Shown one piece after another: positions 11,668-24,591 of a stretch of 64,000 bases of DNA. Each line of letters begins with the position of its first letter. The stretch's first letter is position 1. Source of the stretch: Trichopria drosophilae (Eukaryota; Arthropoda; Insecta; Hymenoptera; Diapriidae); contig CM059585.1 of the NCBI GenBank assembly GCA_030407085.1, forward strand, positions 114,069,501 through 114,133,500, written 5' to 3'. Under the pieces are notes generated by a model. It was not told the DNA's origin. It ran no database searches and was given only the letters and a program-made list of their open reading frames with translations. The translations under genes were made by a program, and so were the position numbers.

Positions 11668-11967
11668 CAATGGCCCACCCCTTATTTTAACTGCATCCTT
11701 TATTTTAACCTTTTTTCGCCCCTTATGTTAACTTCTTCCCCTCGTGAGTTCCCCCACGATTCGCCATTTGAAAGTGTTCAAAAGAGTGGGGACTGCTGTT
11801 TGCGCTTGCGCATACAAGTGAAGAAGGACGCCACTATATCTTCTCTCTCTCTCTCTGTTTTTATTCTCTCATACTGCCAGTGGAGAGGATGAGGGGAAGC
11901 GGTAAAATAAGGGAAGAAGCCGCCATCTTCCTTGACTCGAAAAGTTAAAATAAGGAGAGGGCCACTG
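11668..11967. mobile_element. TA-flanked MITE, copy 1 of a family repeated at 61814
   Basis: Ends CAATGGCCCACCCCTTATTT and AAATAAGGAGAGGGCCACTG with TA outside both. Interior words CTTATGTTAACTTCTTCCCC, TTTGCGCTTGCGCATACA, GCCGCCATCTTCCTTGACTC and a short TC microsatellite (11842-11857) are shared with the copy at 61814-62101. Non-coding. Confidence 0.85.
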
Positions 11968-13833
11968 TACGTGGCATATTAGAGGGTATTAAAGTAAACA
12001 CTGATATTAGACGCTTTCAACAAATTTATTATTTGAAAACTTAAATAAATATTTGTCATAGTCTAACGCACATATACGATACTTTCATCAACACCTCGAT
12101 AAGAGTTTTATCGCAGTTAAAGTCTCCCACGCGATGAAGTATTAAATCGTAGAAATTTTTACCAGACAAAAACTATATGTCTTGTCAAAACACATCGAAC
12201 CTACTATAAGTTACCCATTCTTATTAAAGTGGTCTAATTACAATTCGTATGCACAGAAATGGAAAAAATCTTGGCCCTCCTTACAATATTTATCCGCGAC
12301 GACAGATTTGCGGTTCACATTTTACAAGTACATTTTCGCTACGACGGTCAGCTCGACGCACTCGAAAAAATTGTGTGTAAACAATTACCATAGTACTAAA
12401 TTGATAAATTATATAGTACTTAACCCTAATTTACAAATTGATTTGTTTTGTAACAAATAAACTAATCCCGACAGGTGCTCACATAGCAATTTATCATCAA
12501 ATATTCTGTTAACTACAGCAAGAATGAATTCAAAAATGTTTTTGACAAAATTGTTGGAAAATTTTCTTTTATTTATTGTCTATCTAAACCGATAGTGTCA
12601 GGTTTTGCGTCGAACGCTAGATGGCGCCGAAATTTTTGAACTATCTCGCATAACATTTCACATATCAGAGTCTACAATTTTAGAAAATTATCGAAGTTTT
12701 ACAAGTCTTATTAATGTTCTCGGTATTCACGCAGTTTTATTCGAATTTCAATTCTTTCTTGTTTGTTGAGAAAGGTTTCTGGGCAAAATCATTTCCGAAT
12801 TTATTCTTGCTTTTTACACGTTATTTTCATACTTTTAATTACACAAAAGATTGAAATTCAATATGAGACCACTTAAATTTCAATTCTGAACTAATAAATT
12901 ATGAAAATTTAAACTTCATTATGAACCACGCCAAAAAAATAATTGTATTAAAATAATTGAAGGTTTACATGAAAATCATTTTGAAGCTACTCACAACCAG
13001 TGAAATCTCAGTAACGAGGTAAAACTATCGAATAAGTTAGATGCCTTGTATTAATTACGAAAAAATCAGTTTTTGAATTTTATTTGTGAGCATTGACCAG
13101 TAAACATATCGTTTTTTTTTCTAAACTATTGAATTCGTTGTAAGTCTCGATTTACAGGAATATTTAAATTGGTATTTGTAGGTTATGGATTGATCTCTAC
13201 AATAGGGGTTGCTTTAGAATCTTTTCTTTTAATTTTAAACAAGTAATTGAATTGCAGAATTAGTAAATAAAACATGTATTTTATTTCAGACGTTATCGAT
13301 ATTTTAGGATTTGCTTTTAATTTGAAATAAAAATTGTAAATTAAAATAATTCTAAAATTTAAGTCAAAACTATCTCATAATTCGCGTTTAAGATATTTTA
13401 AGTTACGGTTACGTCTCAGACTCACCCGATATACGCTTAACACATTTTAAACATTTCAATTCCTTAATGCATACATAAATGAGAGTGTTAGTGTAAAGTT
13501 TATTTATGTGTATACATCGACTTTAAAAAGTACGTTTAAACTGGATTTAAAAATATATTCATATAAATATTTTAAGTAAATAACTACTGTTATTTATTAC
13601 TAGGTAAAAATAAATCATTTTTTAACGTATTATACATTTTAAATATTTCACCAATGGTAAAAGAACATCAACAAATATATAATAATATAGAGATTCGCCA
13701 AAGAAAGTAACATATTAAATGCTATCTCAGTGTGCGATATTTATTTGCAGGTAAACTATCCGTGTAGTAATAAAATATCTTTTTGTTATACCGGGTACCG
13801 AAGAACTCGGATAATGAATGCGTAGTCTATGCA

Positions 13834-14315
13834 CAGTAGTCCCTCCAAATAGTAGATTTCCTAATATGGGCAACCTCCTAATATAAGCTTGAGTCCTTCT
13901 CAATATTAGCCTTTCTCCAAGATAGTTGCTCCCAATCATCGGCAATATCACGCATGCGCAATGTTTCACTTGAACATGATATGTACAGTGGTTCCCGTCC
14001 TAACGCATATGTTTCGTTCCGTCAAAAATGGCCGCCCGTCCAAACGCATATCCTCCCTCAACCCCCACTACGGCAAAAGTCTCTTTGCATTTATCACACT
14101 GAGCATGCGCGCAGATGTCTCACTAGCAACGCTAGCAACTAAATATCGTGTTGTGGGGAGAGGAACGATGGGGAATCTATGCATTTAGACGGGAAAGAAA
14201 TATGCGTTTGGAAGGGAATATGCGTTAGGACGGGGACCACTGTCAAATTTTCGGACTGTGATATCTAGAAAGAGACAGAATAGACGGTCTTTGCTAATAT
14301 TAGGAGGGAACACTG
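13834..14315. mobile_element. MITE carrying a second MITE inside it
   Basis: Outer ends CAGTAGTCCCTCC and GGAGGGAACACTG enclose CTAATAT-rich sequence in inverted orientation (CTCCTAATAT at left, ATATTAGGAG at right). TA follows the right end; the left flank is CA. The sequence is interrupted by the element at 13986-14242, so the original length was about 225 bp. Confidence 0.75.
13986..14242. mobile_element. Inner MITE, 257 bp
   Basis: Ends CAGTGGTTCCCGTCCTAACG and CGTTAGGACGGGGACCACTG are inverted repeats, with further inner copies of the motif (CGTCCAAACGCATAT, AGACGGGAAAGAAATATGCG). TA precedes the left end; TC follows the right one, probably a mutated TA. Short ORFs across it are accidental. 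Confidence 0.85.
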
Positions 14316-14630
14316 TACTCTACCTCTCGTAAAAATTAATGACTTTATCATCTGATCAAATGATTAGTCTAAACATTGGCGTTATCTAAAAGCTTTGTAA
14401 TGACACCTGGTGAAAATACAGAACGTTTCGAGAAGCGTTTATAAACTGGGATCTGAGCTTGTAAGCTTTAATTGTGACTTTTTCAGAACACTTTTTGCAC
14501 CTCCCGTTACTTACTAGGGAGAGACAATCATCGGCAATCTGGTACACTACCGACCGCCTACGACAAAGAATTTGAAAGATATCAACAGCAATGTTGTTGT
14601 CAAACAAGTGATATGATCAAATTTTGGTTC

Positions 14631-14850
14631 AGTCCGAATTTCCTAATTGATCACACGCGGCAACCAGAGGGGAAGTTGAAACTCCATAATTGATCATCTC
14701 CCACCATACGCGGACGGTGCTCTTCTTCGCGCCTCATGGCTTTACACGCGGGTGGGAAAACCATACGTACAATTACGGAGTTTCCGATGTGATCAACGAC
14801 GGAGATATTTTCATTTCGGTCAATTACGGAGAGAATCAGATTTTCTTATT
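14631..14850. repeat. Possible degenerate MITE
   Basis: TCAGTCCGAATTTCCTAATTGATC near 14630 weakly resembles the reverse complement of GGTCAATTACGGAGAGAATC near 14817. GC content is above the surroundings (ACACGCGGGTGGG). No target duplication seen; tentative. Confidence 0.25.
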
Positions 14851-16181
14851 TAAAGAAGGCATACGTTGCATATGTACATTATTGTTATGAAGTCCTCGGT
14901 ACCCTGCATAACTGTGTAATAAAATGCATAACAATATAACAATGAAGTTAATAAACATGTTCGTTGTATCAAATCCACTAACATAAAAATTATATTTAAA
15001 GTTTTATAGGATTAAACATTTTTTAAATCCACTTAAGGATTCATAAAAATTTTTTGAAGAATAAATTAAAAATTGACGAGAACCGACAACACATCTCATT
15101 TAAAACAAAAATATTAAATTTTGGCAGATTTGTAGAAAGATGATAAAAAATAGGACAGTTATTGGTCATTTTGGGTATGATTTATCATTGGCAATAAAGA
15201 GGTTGATTGTGCTTACATAATACTTCCGCTGAGTCGTTGAAAAAGTTGGTAATACTTTTTATTACTTCACATTTTCAAAAATCTGTTTTTAAACTAAATT
15301 AAACAATAAAATGATAATAAACATAGATTATTTAAATGTAATTTTATTATGTTACGAATCGTTGTTTTAATTAATCCAAAGCGTATCATCAGATATGTAC
15401 TTTTTAATAATACCGAATCTTTCGTAAGTTTTCAGCGTTTGTAGAATAGTAATTGACTCATAAGTATTTTTGTATTTTTCATTAATGACGTCATTTGGGC
15501 ATCGAAAACCAAATCAGCCATTAATTAAATACTATATTTAAAAACCACCTTAGGACCTCTCCCCTCCCTCTTTACATGCATACTAAAGAATTAGTTGATT
15601 TTTAACGTGGTTTAATATTAACAAATGATATTCCGTTATCAACCCGTTTTTTAATAATTATTCACTAATATTAAAGTCAAATTTTTTGGTTAAAAAATTG
15701 CTTTATCGACTGGTTCAGGTTGGCTGCTTATTAAGAAATATAAATAAATTGAAACGTCTCAAAATATCTTCACAGCACTTTTTCGAATTTAGTATCCGTT
15801 TCCCTGACTAAAGTATCGGATACAAATTTAATTTTTCGTAATACGTGGTAGTCCGAAAATTACGCGGAATTTGTCGTCCAACTATTTAGTGATAACTGAA
15901 GTGCGTTTCATTATGTCGATTAAATCCGAAAGATTCTTTAGTATTTCCGACCACATGTTCAATCTGTTTTAATCCGATACGAACGTCAATCGAGAAAAAT
16001 TTGCAATCCGTTTTATTCCGCGATTTCGTACAATTTCAGAGGTAATTCAAATTGCAAATCGAGTCGTTAGAAATAGTACTTAATGGATCGGTGACAAATT
16101 CCGCATTGGAACGGATAACGACGAAAAGAAATTTACCTTTTTCTCATCACAGATTTTCAGGGAATAAAAGCTTAACCTGTG

Positions 16182-16252
16182 ATTTGTAAATACAGTAAAC
16201 ATATTCTGATAGTCTCTTAAATTTGTAAATACAGTAAACATATTCTGATAGT
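16182..16252. repeat. Exact tandem duplication, 39-bp period
   Basis: The 32-bp word starting ATTTGTAAATACAGTAAACA occurs at 16182 and again at 16221 without change, separated by CTCTTAA. A recent local duplication with no coding role. Confidence 0.85.
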
Positions 16253-16435
16253 ACATAACTTTGTGTTTTCGTGGTTTATATTGGCATTTTCACTTTCAGC
16301 TGTAACACCCGCTTAACTCCAATTCCTATTTGGCGCATACTTTTTATCAGTAGAATTTCATGAATCAATAAAACGGCAGCTTAGTGAGTAAACAATATCT
16401 TGAGTTTTCTCAGAAGTTATTCACAGCCGATGCTA

Positions 16436-16651
16436 CCGTAGTCCCCTTAAGTCATATGCTTGAGGCAAACAAGATGGCGGCGCCTTCCCTTAAATCATAT
16501 TTCCCCCTACCTCCCACCACTTGAGTATCCACTTGTCACATGCGCGCGCACATATATGGTACAGCGCAAGACTTTCAACCAGCGAATGGTGGGAGAATCC
16601 TTGAGGGGGAAAATATAACTTAGAGGAAGATGATTTAAGGGGGGACTACTG
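16436..16651. mobile_element. TA-flanked MITE, 216 bp
   Basis: Ends CCGTAGTCCCCTTAAGTCAT and ATGATTTAAGGGGGGACTAC(TG), TA outside both. AACAAGATGGCGGCGCC lies inside the left end; CATGCGCGCGCACATATATG forms a central GC-rich patch. Related ends are at 42579. Confidence 0.8.
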
Positions 16652-18869
16652 TACTTATAAACCCGCAATGTTGCGACTTTTTATTGTTTCATGGAATTCT
16701 GTTTTCCAATTGTGATATCTCAATATATGGCACATCGTTGACGTTTTCCTTGTGGAAAACGACCATCTTAAGAAATCAAAACAAATTTCCGAGTGCGTCA
16801 GCGTGAGTAGGGTCGCGCAAAAAGAACATGTTCCTTTGTATAATTATAGTCGCCGATCTTAAAAATTTTAGTGAGTCGTTTTTCTTCTTATGGCCAGATG
16901 CAGAGAAAATTATCTGCACAAAAAACGAATCTCGGCGACAGTATGCGTGTGTTTTTTGAGCGGCCCCTCCCGTCAGGGTCCGTGCGTGAAAATTGATTTT
17001 TTTCTCCTCGACGATCCCTTCGACGTTGGGGATCAGCCGACATTGTCCGTATCTAGAATCAAAAATCGAAAAAGGGCATCGGTGAAACACAACTATCTCG
17101 CAAACGAGAGTTGCGGCCCATTCATAAATAATTTTGTAAACGTCCGCCACTTTGGTCGCAAATTTCTTTGTCCTTTAATCTAAAATCGCGCGATATTTGT
17201 TATACGTCACAATATCGGCATTGTCGCCTCATCAAGGCTCCCAAATTATTTATGAATGGTATGGGTCGAAAATAGCCCTTAAATCTCGTTAGAAAATTTA
17301 GTTATGCGAAACGAACGCTATTTTTAATGTTGCGACCGATAAAACTAATCGAAAAAATTAATGTCCTGAAAAGGATAAGTTTCAGTGAAATTTGGGAGCA
17401 GACTTCATGAGGCTTACACAGATCCGCATACGTGAAACGATTATCTAACGAGATTTAATTGCAATAATTAACATGTATATATATATGACTATATATTTAA
17501 ATTATTAGTAATGTCTTAAATAATTTCACATAATGGCAGTAGGCGTCTCAATGTTTCGAAAATATTCGGGTATAGGTATATAATTTATGAAAGTGACAAC
17601 ACAAATATAAATCTTGTAGTATTCACTTACGAAGATCGTGAGTTCTAAAAATCACTTTAACGATAGTTAACTAAGACTAACATATTTCCATTTACACATT
17701 GGTATTTATAAATAGTTAATATTGTATTAACATTCCTAACATTGATGAAACATTTACATCGATTCTAATTTTCTAAATATATATAAAACATTAGTATTAT
17801 TAAATTTATGTTTTTTTTTGTTTGACAATTTTTCTTTCTTCATTGCACGATCTGCGTAAGTAAACATCTTGAAAAAACGTGAACATTACAACGTGATTTT
17901 ATAAAAGTAAGTAGACATGTACCTCTGAAATCTATATAAAATTTGTAAACCTCATCCGAACGACAAGCAATACGCCGTGAAAATTCGGTATGTCATATTT
18001 TTCGCTATTTGGACCCACTTTATTATATTACGCATAAGGAGATCTCTTGTAAAATTGTTTTGTAAATTTGTAACATGACTATGAATAGGTAATGAATAGT
18101 TATGAAAGGTTACTAAAATGTATTCCAGAAGATCAATTGCATTTCAGTGTCTTATTTTTGTTCAGTTGAAATATTGTTTTAAATCGATTCCTTAATATTC
18201 GAATTTGCACGCTTCCAAGTAAAATTACGCTGTTTAAAATAATCGAGTTAATCTGTGAATTTAAATATTGATTTTCAGAAATCTACATTCAGAATATTTT
18301 AAAAAGGCGGGGCTCTACAGTACCATAAACTGAGATGTTTAGGTTGATTGGACAAAAGTTTGTTGTTTATGATGATTCTGTAATACATTGCGAATTCCTC
18401 GAGAGATGGCGCGAAAACTAGCAACACTGACGTGACGACTGTTGATGCGGTTTCTTTTGCGCGATTCGACAGACATTTTGTAATTGGCGGCAATGTATGT
18501 ACGGATGTTTTGTAAGTGAAAATTAATGTGGGTAAAACTTTTGTTTGAAACGTAAGTAAATGCATTGCGAGAAATACGAAACTTACACAGAAGTAGTAAC
18601 TTCGAAATCGAAATTTGAATCGAAAGTGTCCTGTTTTGCAAAGATCTCATTGTTGATCATGTTCGAAGAAATGAAAACGAACCGATAAAAAGAATTGGGT
18701 TGGCGAACTGAAAATCTCACGAAACAATACAATCGATCAAAGAACAAGATGTCTGTTGTGTTCTTTGTCATATAAATGTAAAGATTCGTAATCGGATTTA
18801 AACTCGGATTAACACTGTTCTTTTTTACATGAAAATATTTTTCCCGACGGCGTCAGAATGACTATTCCA

Positions 18870-19478
18870 CCCAGCTAACACAAGCTGCGGAAAGACGTCA
18901 TAGAGGCGTCGTTTTAGAGACGACTTAAAGTCGCGTCTAAAAGCTGACAAAAAGCCGGCCTTGGAAGATCGTCTTGGAAAGGTCGTCTAAACACCGTCTC
19001 TATTTATGACGTCTTAGAGGCGTCTATAAAATGATGTACAATTCTGCCTTTCTCGCAAGTGGCAAAGTTTTATGTAGACCTGTATATATGCAGCCGAACG
19101 ATTAATCACATATAACCTTTATGTTATGAGACGCTTTGAACTTACATAAAAGTGAACATTACAAATAAATAAATATGCACGTGTATCAATTATTAATGAA
19201 TACTAAATACAAACATTACTATATTACTGTTATATGTAAAAATAGATTACCAACGCTGGATGATAATATTAGTCGCGTCACTGCGAGAGACGGCATAATT
19301 GTTCTTTTTTAGATGTCTTAAGTAAGACGACTTATTTGCGGCCGTTAAGACCGTCTTCTGAGGGTGCATATCACGTCTTTAAGGCGTCGCAGAAGTCTTC
19401 AAGACTAAAAAGTAAGACTGTCTCGAAATTGTCAAGATGGCTTTGTGTTCAACTTTGAGACGTCTCGGCGTTACTGGG
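18870..19478. mobile_element. GACGTC-rich element with CCCAG...TGGG ends
   Basis: CCCAGCTAACACAAGCTGCGG at the left and GACGTCTCGGCGTTACTGGG at the right are imperfect inverted ends. Both flanks are filled with dozens of ACGTC/GACGT/AGACG words in mixed orientation, with a plain AT-rich centre (19030-19260). No ORF. Confidence 0.6.
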
Positions 19479-22400
19479 CAAGGCATCGCGGGGCAAAAGT
19501 ATATTTACGAAAGTAACCATGTCCGTCCGGACGTCTGCGCGCATGCGCACTAATCTCCTTACTCCCTAGGGGAATTTTGAATCTTGTTTATTTTACTACC
19601 ACATTATCTCCCTTTAACAAAAATAAGTCACTTAAATGCAGGCAGCTGATGGAATATTCATTTTTACAAGTATCGATGTGTATTTCAAGAGAAAATAAAT
19701 GTTCTGATGAACATAATATTTTTATTAATAAGGCGGTCGCCCTAATTACTACTTAACAAAAGCAATTTTGTAAGACAAATACATAAGTTTCATGTTAAGT
19801 CTTCTTGGTAATACAGAAACGGAAACACGTAGCAGCCGTTCGAAAACTTCAAAACTCGTTTTCTCCACCTTTCATTTTTATATTTTTCAAAACTAAATAA
19901 TTTTTTTTGAGCTGCATCTTCCCAGCATATTTGACAGATTTTGAATGTTTTGAAGCTCAGCTATGTTTTGGTCTTACCATTAGAGCGACCATCTTAACTA
20001 AAAAAATATATATGATAGTTTATAAATCTAATTATTTTACTTCACAGGGTCAGGAGAAAAATATCAACAATATTAATAAAGATCTATAAACCTGCAAGCA
20101 TCTTTCACAAAAAAAAGTATTTCTAATGTTTTAATGTAAAATATTACCAAAACCATGCTTGTACATTTGACATTATTTCATTTAAAAAATCCACAAACCA
20201 TCATAGCCGTTCGAAGGGAGCGAGAGTCATCGAACAGTGAACTGTAAAATTTTACTTACCAGTTGGACACTGGTAAAAATGTGGATGTATACGAACGCAC
20301 AATAAAAGTGATATTGAGCGTACGGACTCCTTTTAGCCCGTAAAGTGTGATTTTACGGGCTGATCTCCGCACTTTACGAACTAAAGACAGTCGGTGAAGT
20401 GCCTACTTTGCGAACAGTGTATCAAAAAATAGTGTTTTCTCCTCGGTCCGTAAAATTGAACTTTACGGCCTAGGACAGAAAAGTACTATACTTCGAGTGT
20501 ACAACTATAATTATAACGTACCGTCTTGATTTTCAAAGACATTAGAGGGCCTAATAACAATGCTTCTAATGCGGATCACAACGCTACGCTCTGACGGCAT
20601 CCAAGCGTTACGCTTAGAAATTTGAGTCTACACTTTTATCCAGGTTATTGTAAGCGTTCATGAAATAGACAATAAATAAACAGTAAGCTTTATTTTGGAT
20701 ATTCAGAGCGCAAGGGAGTCGTTTACGAAATGAGCATGAAGTTTGAAAATAAGCGTTCTGGAAGAGTACAAACACTGGAAGAGTACACTCAACGGTTCTT
20801 TTATTGTGCACTTAACAAACACTTCAGTGATACTTCCATCATGAGATTTGTAGATCCACTGTTCGAAAACATTCGCAACTTTTAGGCCTCCGGAAGATTC
20901 TATTTAAAAAAGGTTATACCAGTAAAAATATGAAAGATTCTCTTTTCATTTCAGAAATTCTATTCATAATATAAATTTGTTTTCACATTTTAATGTGCAA
21001 TCATTGTTCTAAAATACGGATTTCATTGCACAGATCATACTGTTACCAAAGGTGTATTACATTAGTCAACTTTTTGTAGGAGTGACAAGGTCAGCGTTAC
21101 TTTCGACCATGTGACTCCAGCATTCAACATTTTCTCACTTGAAATTTCACGTATGTGTCGTTTAGGCAATGTGATTTTTCGTGTTTTATTTGTTGCTACA
21201 ACTCATTTGAACTGTGGGTGTTTGTGTTGTTACATTAACCGACAGGTAAGGTAGTGCTCGAAGGAAATTGCGTGGGAGTGAGAGACATGTTAGTATAGTA
21301 AAAGCTATATACATTACTTCTGGTGCCTGAGAACTCGATTTTGCAGCAAATTTAAGAACCGACATTACAAAGAAATCGACATGGCCAATCTTGTTTTGAC
21401 TAGGAATTTGTCGCTATAGCGATATATATTTCCTTATCCGCCATTTTGTATTTGTTTATTTTTCAAGTTACGTATTTTACTGAAAATCGTTTCTAATAAG
21501 ACTAATTTTAAGTTAATTTTGGAAAACGTCGTAATATTTCGCATATTGAAGTTTCTTTATATAACAAATTTGAATATTTCATATTCTCTCTATACACTTT
21601 TGTTACAATAAGTTATTTTAAGACGTTATATCATTAGTAATACATGTTACATTTAGTACATTTATTATTCATTATTACTAGATTTGAATTAGTAAAAAAC
21701 TGCTAATTGATTAGTCCACCTGTCTGATACTAACTTAATAGTTTTATTTGATTAATTAATAATAGTATATTATGCTGCAAGGGAGGAAATCGTGCGATTT
21801 CACGCGTTCCCCCTCCCGCGCAGCATACGCTTTTTTCTCCCGACGGTATATCTCATTACCCCCTCTAGCAGTTCTTTCTGTCCCTAGGGCCTAGGCTCCC
21901 TAGGGAGTAATGAGACGGCAATGCGCATGCGCGGAATACGGACATTCTGATGCAGTCGAGAGAATAATAATTTTGTTTTATTGTTGTCGTAAGAAACATT
22001 ACTAGAATTAGTAACCAATTTTTCACTATTTTTTTAGTAACTATTGTCTAATTCAGATTTAGAGTACAGAATTTGGTCGCTAAAGTACTTAATTAAAAAC
22101 AAGTTTTAGTAGTTTTTTCATTAAATATCAGTGTTTAAGTAAGGAAGATCGTTAAAAAAATAATTGAGTAGAACTTTAATTTGTATCTCGCTTAATTTTT
22201 GTATGCAATGTTTTTTTTTTTAACGAAAACACCAATTATTGTAGGTTTTAAATATTTAAGTTAAACGTGTCTATGTTTAGTGTAGCGTTTTCCTATCTTT
22301 GATTTCAATAGAGTTTATTTGATTCGCGGACTATTTTCATAAATTCAATTTAAAACATTTTCTATAAATAATGTCTTGTACATTTGATTCTGCAATTTAT

Positions 22401-22654
22401 GTATTGAAAATGTCTGTTTCAGAAAATAGATTAAAGTGTATTCACGACTAATATTTATTTATTGTTAAGATATTTAAGGACGTTACATCTACAATGTTGT
22501 TTATAATAATATTTCGTTAATCTTTAAAAAAACCGACTTGTCGATCCCTCATAAAAAAAATCACGTTAGAAGCTAATGCAAGAAAAAAGGCCCTAAAGCG
22601 GCCTGTTTGTATGGTTAACTAGATTAGTGGATTCGGCCTTCATGATGAATAATA

Positions 22655-22807
22655 CAGCAGAGCCTCGATATAAGAACCTTTTGAGGGGAATTGAAACTTC
22701 CCCTTTTCTTGCCCTATATGACTTACATTTCGGAAGAACGGTATGAAAGGAAGGAAACTGACGGAAGATGCGTGATGAGAAAGTGTTCTTATGTCGGGGC
22801 TCAACTG
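22655..22807. mobile_element. TA-flanked MITE, 153 bp
   Basis: CAGCAGAGCCTCGATATAAG at the left pairs with CTTATGTCGGGGCTCAACTG at the right, TA outside both. The CCTCGATATAAGAAC form resembles ends of pogo/Tigger-type elements. Non-coding. Confidence 0.75.
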
Positions 22808-23183
22808 TAAGTTGACGCAAATGACCAAATACTTAGTTGAAACTAAAATAATTTCAGTATATATTATTTTACAGACTTATATATCTTAGTAACCATAGAA
22901 AAATATTCTTCAATATGCTTATAATCTTTGTTTTTAAACTTTGTTTATCTTTAAATCTCGTGCGATAACAATTTTTAGGACAAAAGTAAGCAATATCCGA
23001 AAATAATATTGTAAAAACTACGTTATATTTTACTAATATTTTGTGCGTACATTTTATTTATCAAAATATTATTTGTAAAAAATATCTACATGGTTCTAAG
23101 TTTCGTTTAACTCGTGTTACTTATGAATAAAGAAATCAAACACACAATTTAGAGTTTCGTATATTCTACTAATTTATAGTGTA

Positions 23184-23344
23184 CAGTAGAGTCACGGTAT
23201 AATTACGTCTCGCTATATTTACGTTAACGGCGTAATGCGGCCTCAGGAAGGGGGAGAAGCCGCGCTCCCCTTCACTTGGTAAATATAACGAGACGGAAAG
23301 GAAAGGCGAGGAACCGAGTGGGTCACTATACCGGAACTCTATTG
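23184..23344. mobile_element. TA-flanked MITE, 161 bp
   Basis: CAGTAGAGTCACGGTATAAT pairs with GTCACTATACCGGAACTCTA(TTG); TA outside both. A solitary related end (GTAGACTCCCGGTATATTTA) lies at 23839 without a partner. Confidence 0.75.
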
Positions 23345-24591
23345 TATTGGAATTATATTGTTCTATAAACATCATAGAATCTTTCTAAACAGAATAAACT
23401 GCTTTTTAAGAACATTCAGTCGTTTTTTATGCAATTTCAATGAAGAAATCTGACATTTTATGAGACCTGTCACCTGAGAAAAGTTCAGTTATTTTCATGA
23501 GAACATGTTGCGGAACTCCAATGAGTGTCGTGCAAAAATAAACGAAAGTTTACTTGCGATGATTTTACTTCGCTTTGAAAGAAAAATTTACTTCAATTTA
23601 CGTATTTAAATGACTTTTTTAATTAAATTTAACGCGTGGTAGTTGACATTTAAGGTTATGTATACAATAAATTTTCTTTTTATAAGTGCCAGTAAATTTC
23701 AAGGTCGGTTGTTTATTTGTCTTCAAAATATCGGGATGAATACAAAACGTACTTTCATAAGAATACCTTGAAACTTTTCAAAATATTGAATCCCCACAAT
23801 TCCCATAATTCTTTCACAATGGCTTTTTTTATATATAGTAGACTCCCGGTATATTTACGCGCTCGTATCCTCCCCATTCTTTCGTTTCGTTTACCAAAAG
23901 AAGAGGTACTCTCCCCACTCCTCTCAGTCACGTTGCATTCGCGAGGTCACAACACTCCCCTCCCTGATCCCGCAGTCCGCGAGGTGGGGGAAAAGAAAGC
24001 GGCGATAGGTTACACATGTAAGAATCAGTGTCGCGAAAACATGTAAAAAAAGGCGTGTGCGTAATTCGCTGGGCGTTTTTATCTGTCATTTATTTAATCG
24101 CGTTGTTAGGTTAGGTTTCACGACAATGATTGACACTATTCAACAGGAATAACAATTAAATTATTCTGTAACTCATTTTACCTTGAAATGTATAAAAATG
24201 GTTCAATTAACTTTTTTCACATTGATAAATGAACCTATGAAAAACCTTGAACCCTTTCCGTACAATCATCAAGAAATTCTTCAAAATGCGAAATATTACC
24301 AATTCGTAAAATAAATACCGGCTTCGCTGCAAAATGGAATATGAAATATTCAATCGTGTTCGTAGATGTACACATAGAAAAATTAGGGAAGAGGTCATAC
24401 TCCTTGTCAAATATACGTCACCGTAGACCAAATTACAAAGGAAGAAGAGAAGGAGTGAAGCAGGCGGAGAACATCTCTGGATTTGTGTAAGGTCAAGGTA
24501 GGTCCCAAATTTGTACTAAGTCCATCGACACGGGAAGAGGAGACAAGCTCGCCACGGTGGTCGACTTGGAACGGATCCGTCGCGAACATTT

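Larger units (their letters stand above)
9441..24591. other. Intergenic region between Nup54 and GABA-B-R1
   Basis: About 15 kb without a gene I can support. Apart from the repeats listed separately, 11970-13830, 14850-16180, 16660-18860, 19490-22650 and 23350-24590 show AT-rich sequence with only short, unrecognisable ORFs. Small local islands of higher GC occur at 16890-17220, 18400-18480 and 21790-21940. A non-coding RNA could be present and would be invisible here. Confidence 0.5.

Noticed and set aside
11842..11857. TC microsatellite as regulatory GAGA-type element
   Set aside because: It is part of the MITE interior and is shortened in the second copy at 61982.
13954..14188. ORFs of 62-75 codons
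   Set aside because: Entirely inside the nested MITE pair.
16776..17183. Overlapping ORFs of 124 (minus) and 97 (plus) codons
   Set aside because: No recognisable motif, both frames open on opposite strands in a GC-richer patch, no splice support.
23717..24046. 109-codon plus-strand ORF
   Set aside because: Spans a solitary MITE end and GC-richer repeat; composition is not protein-like.
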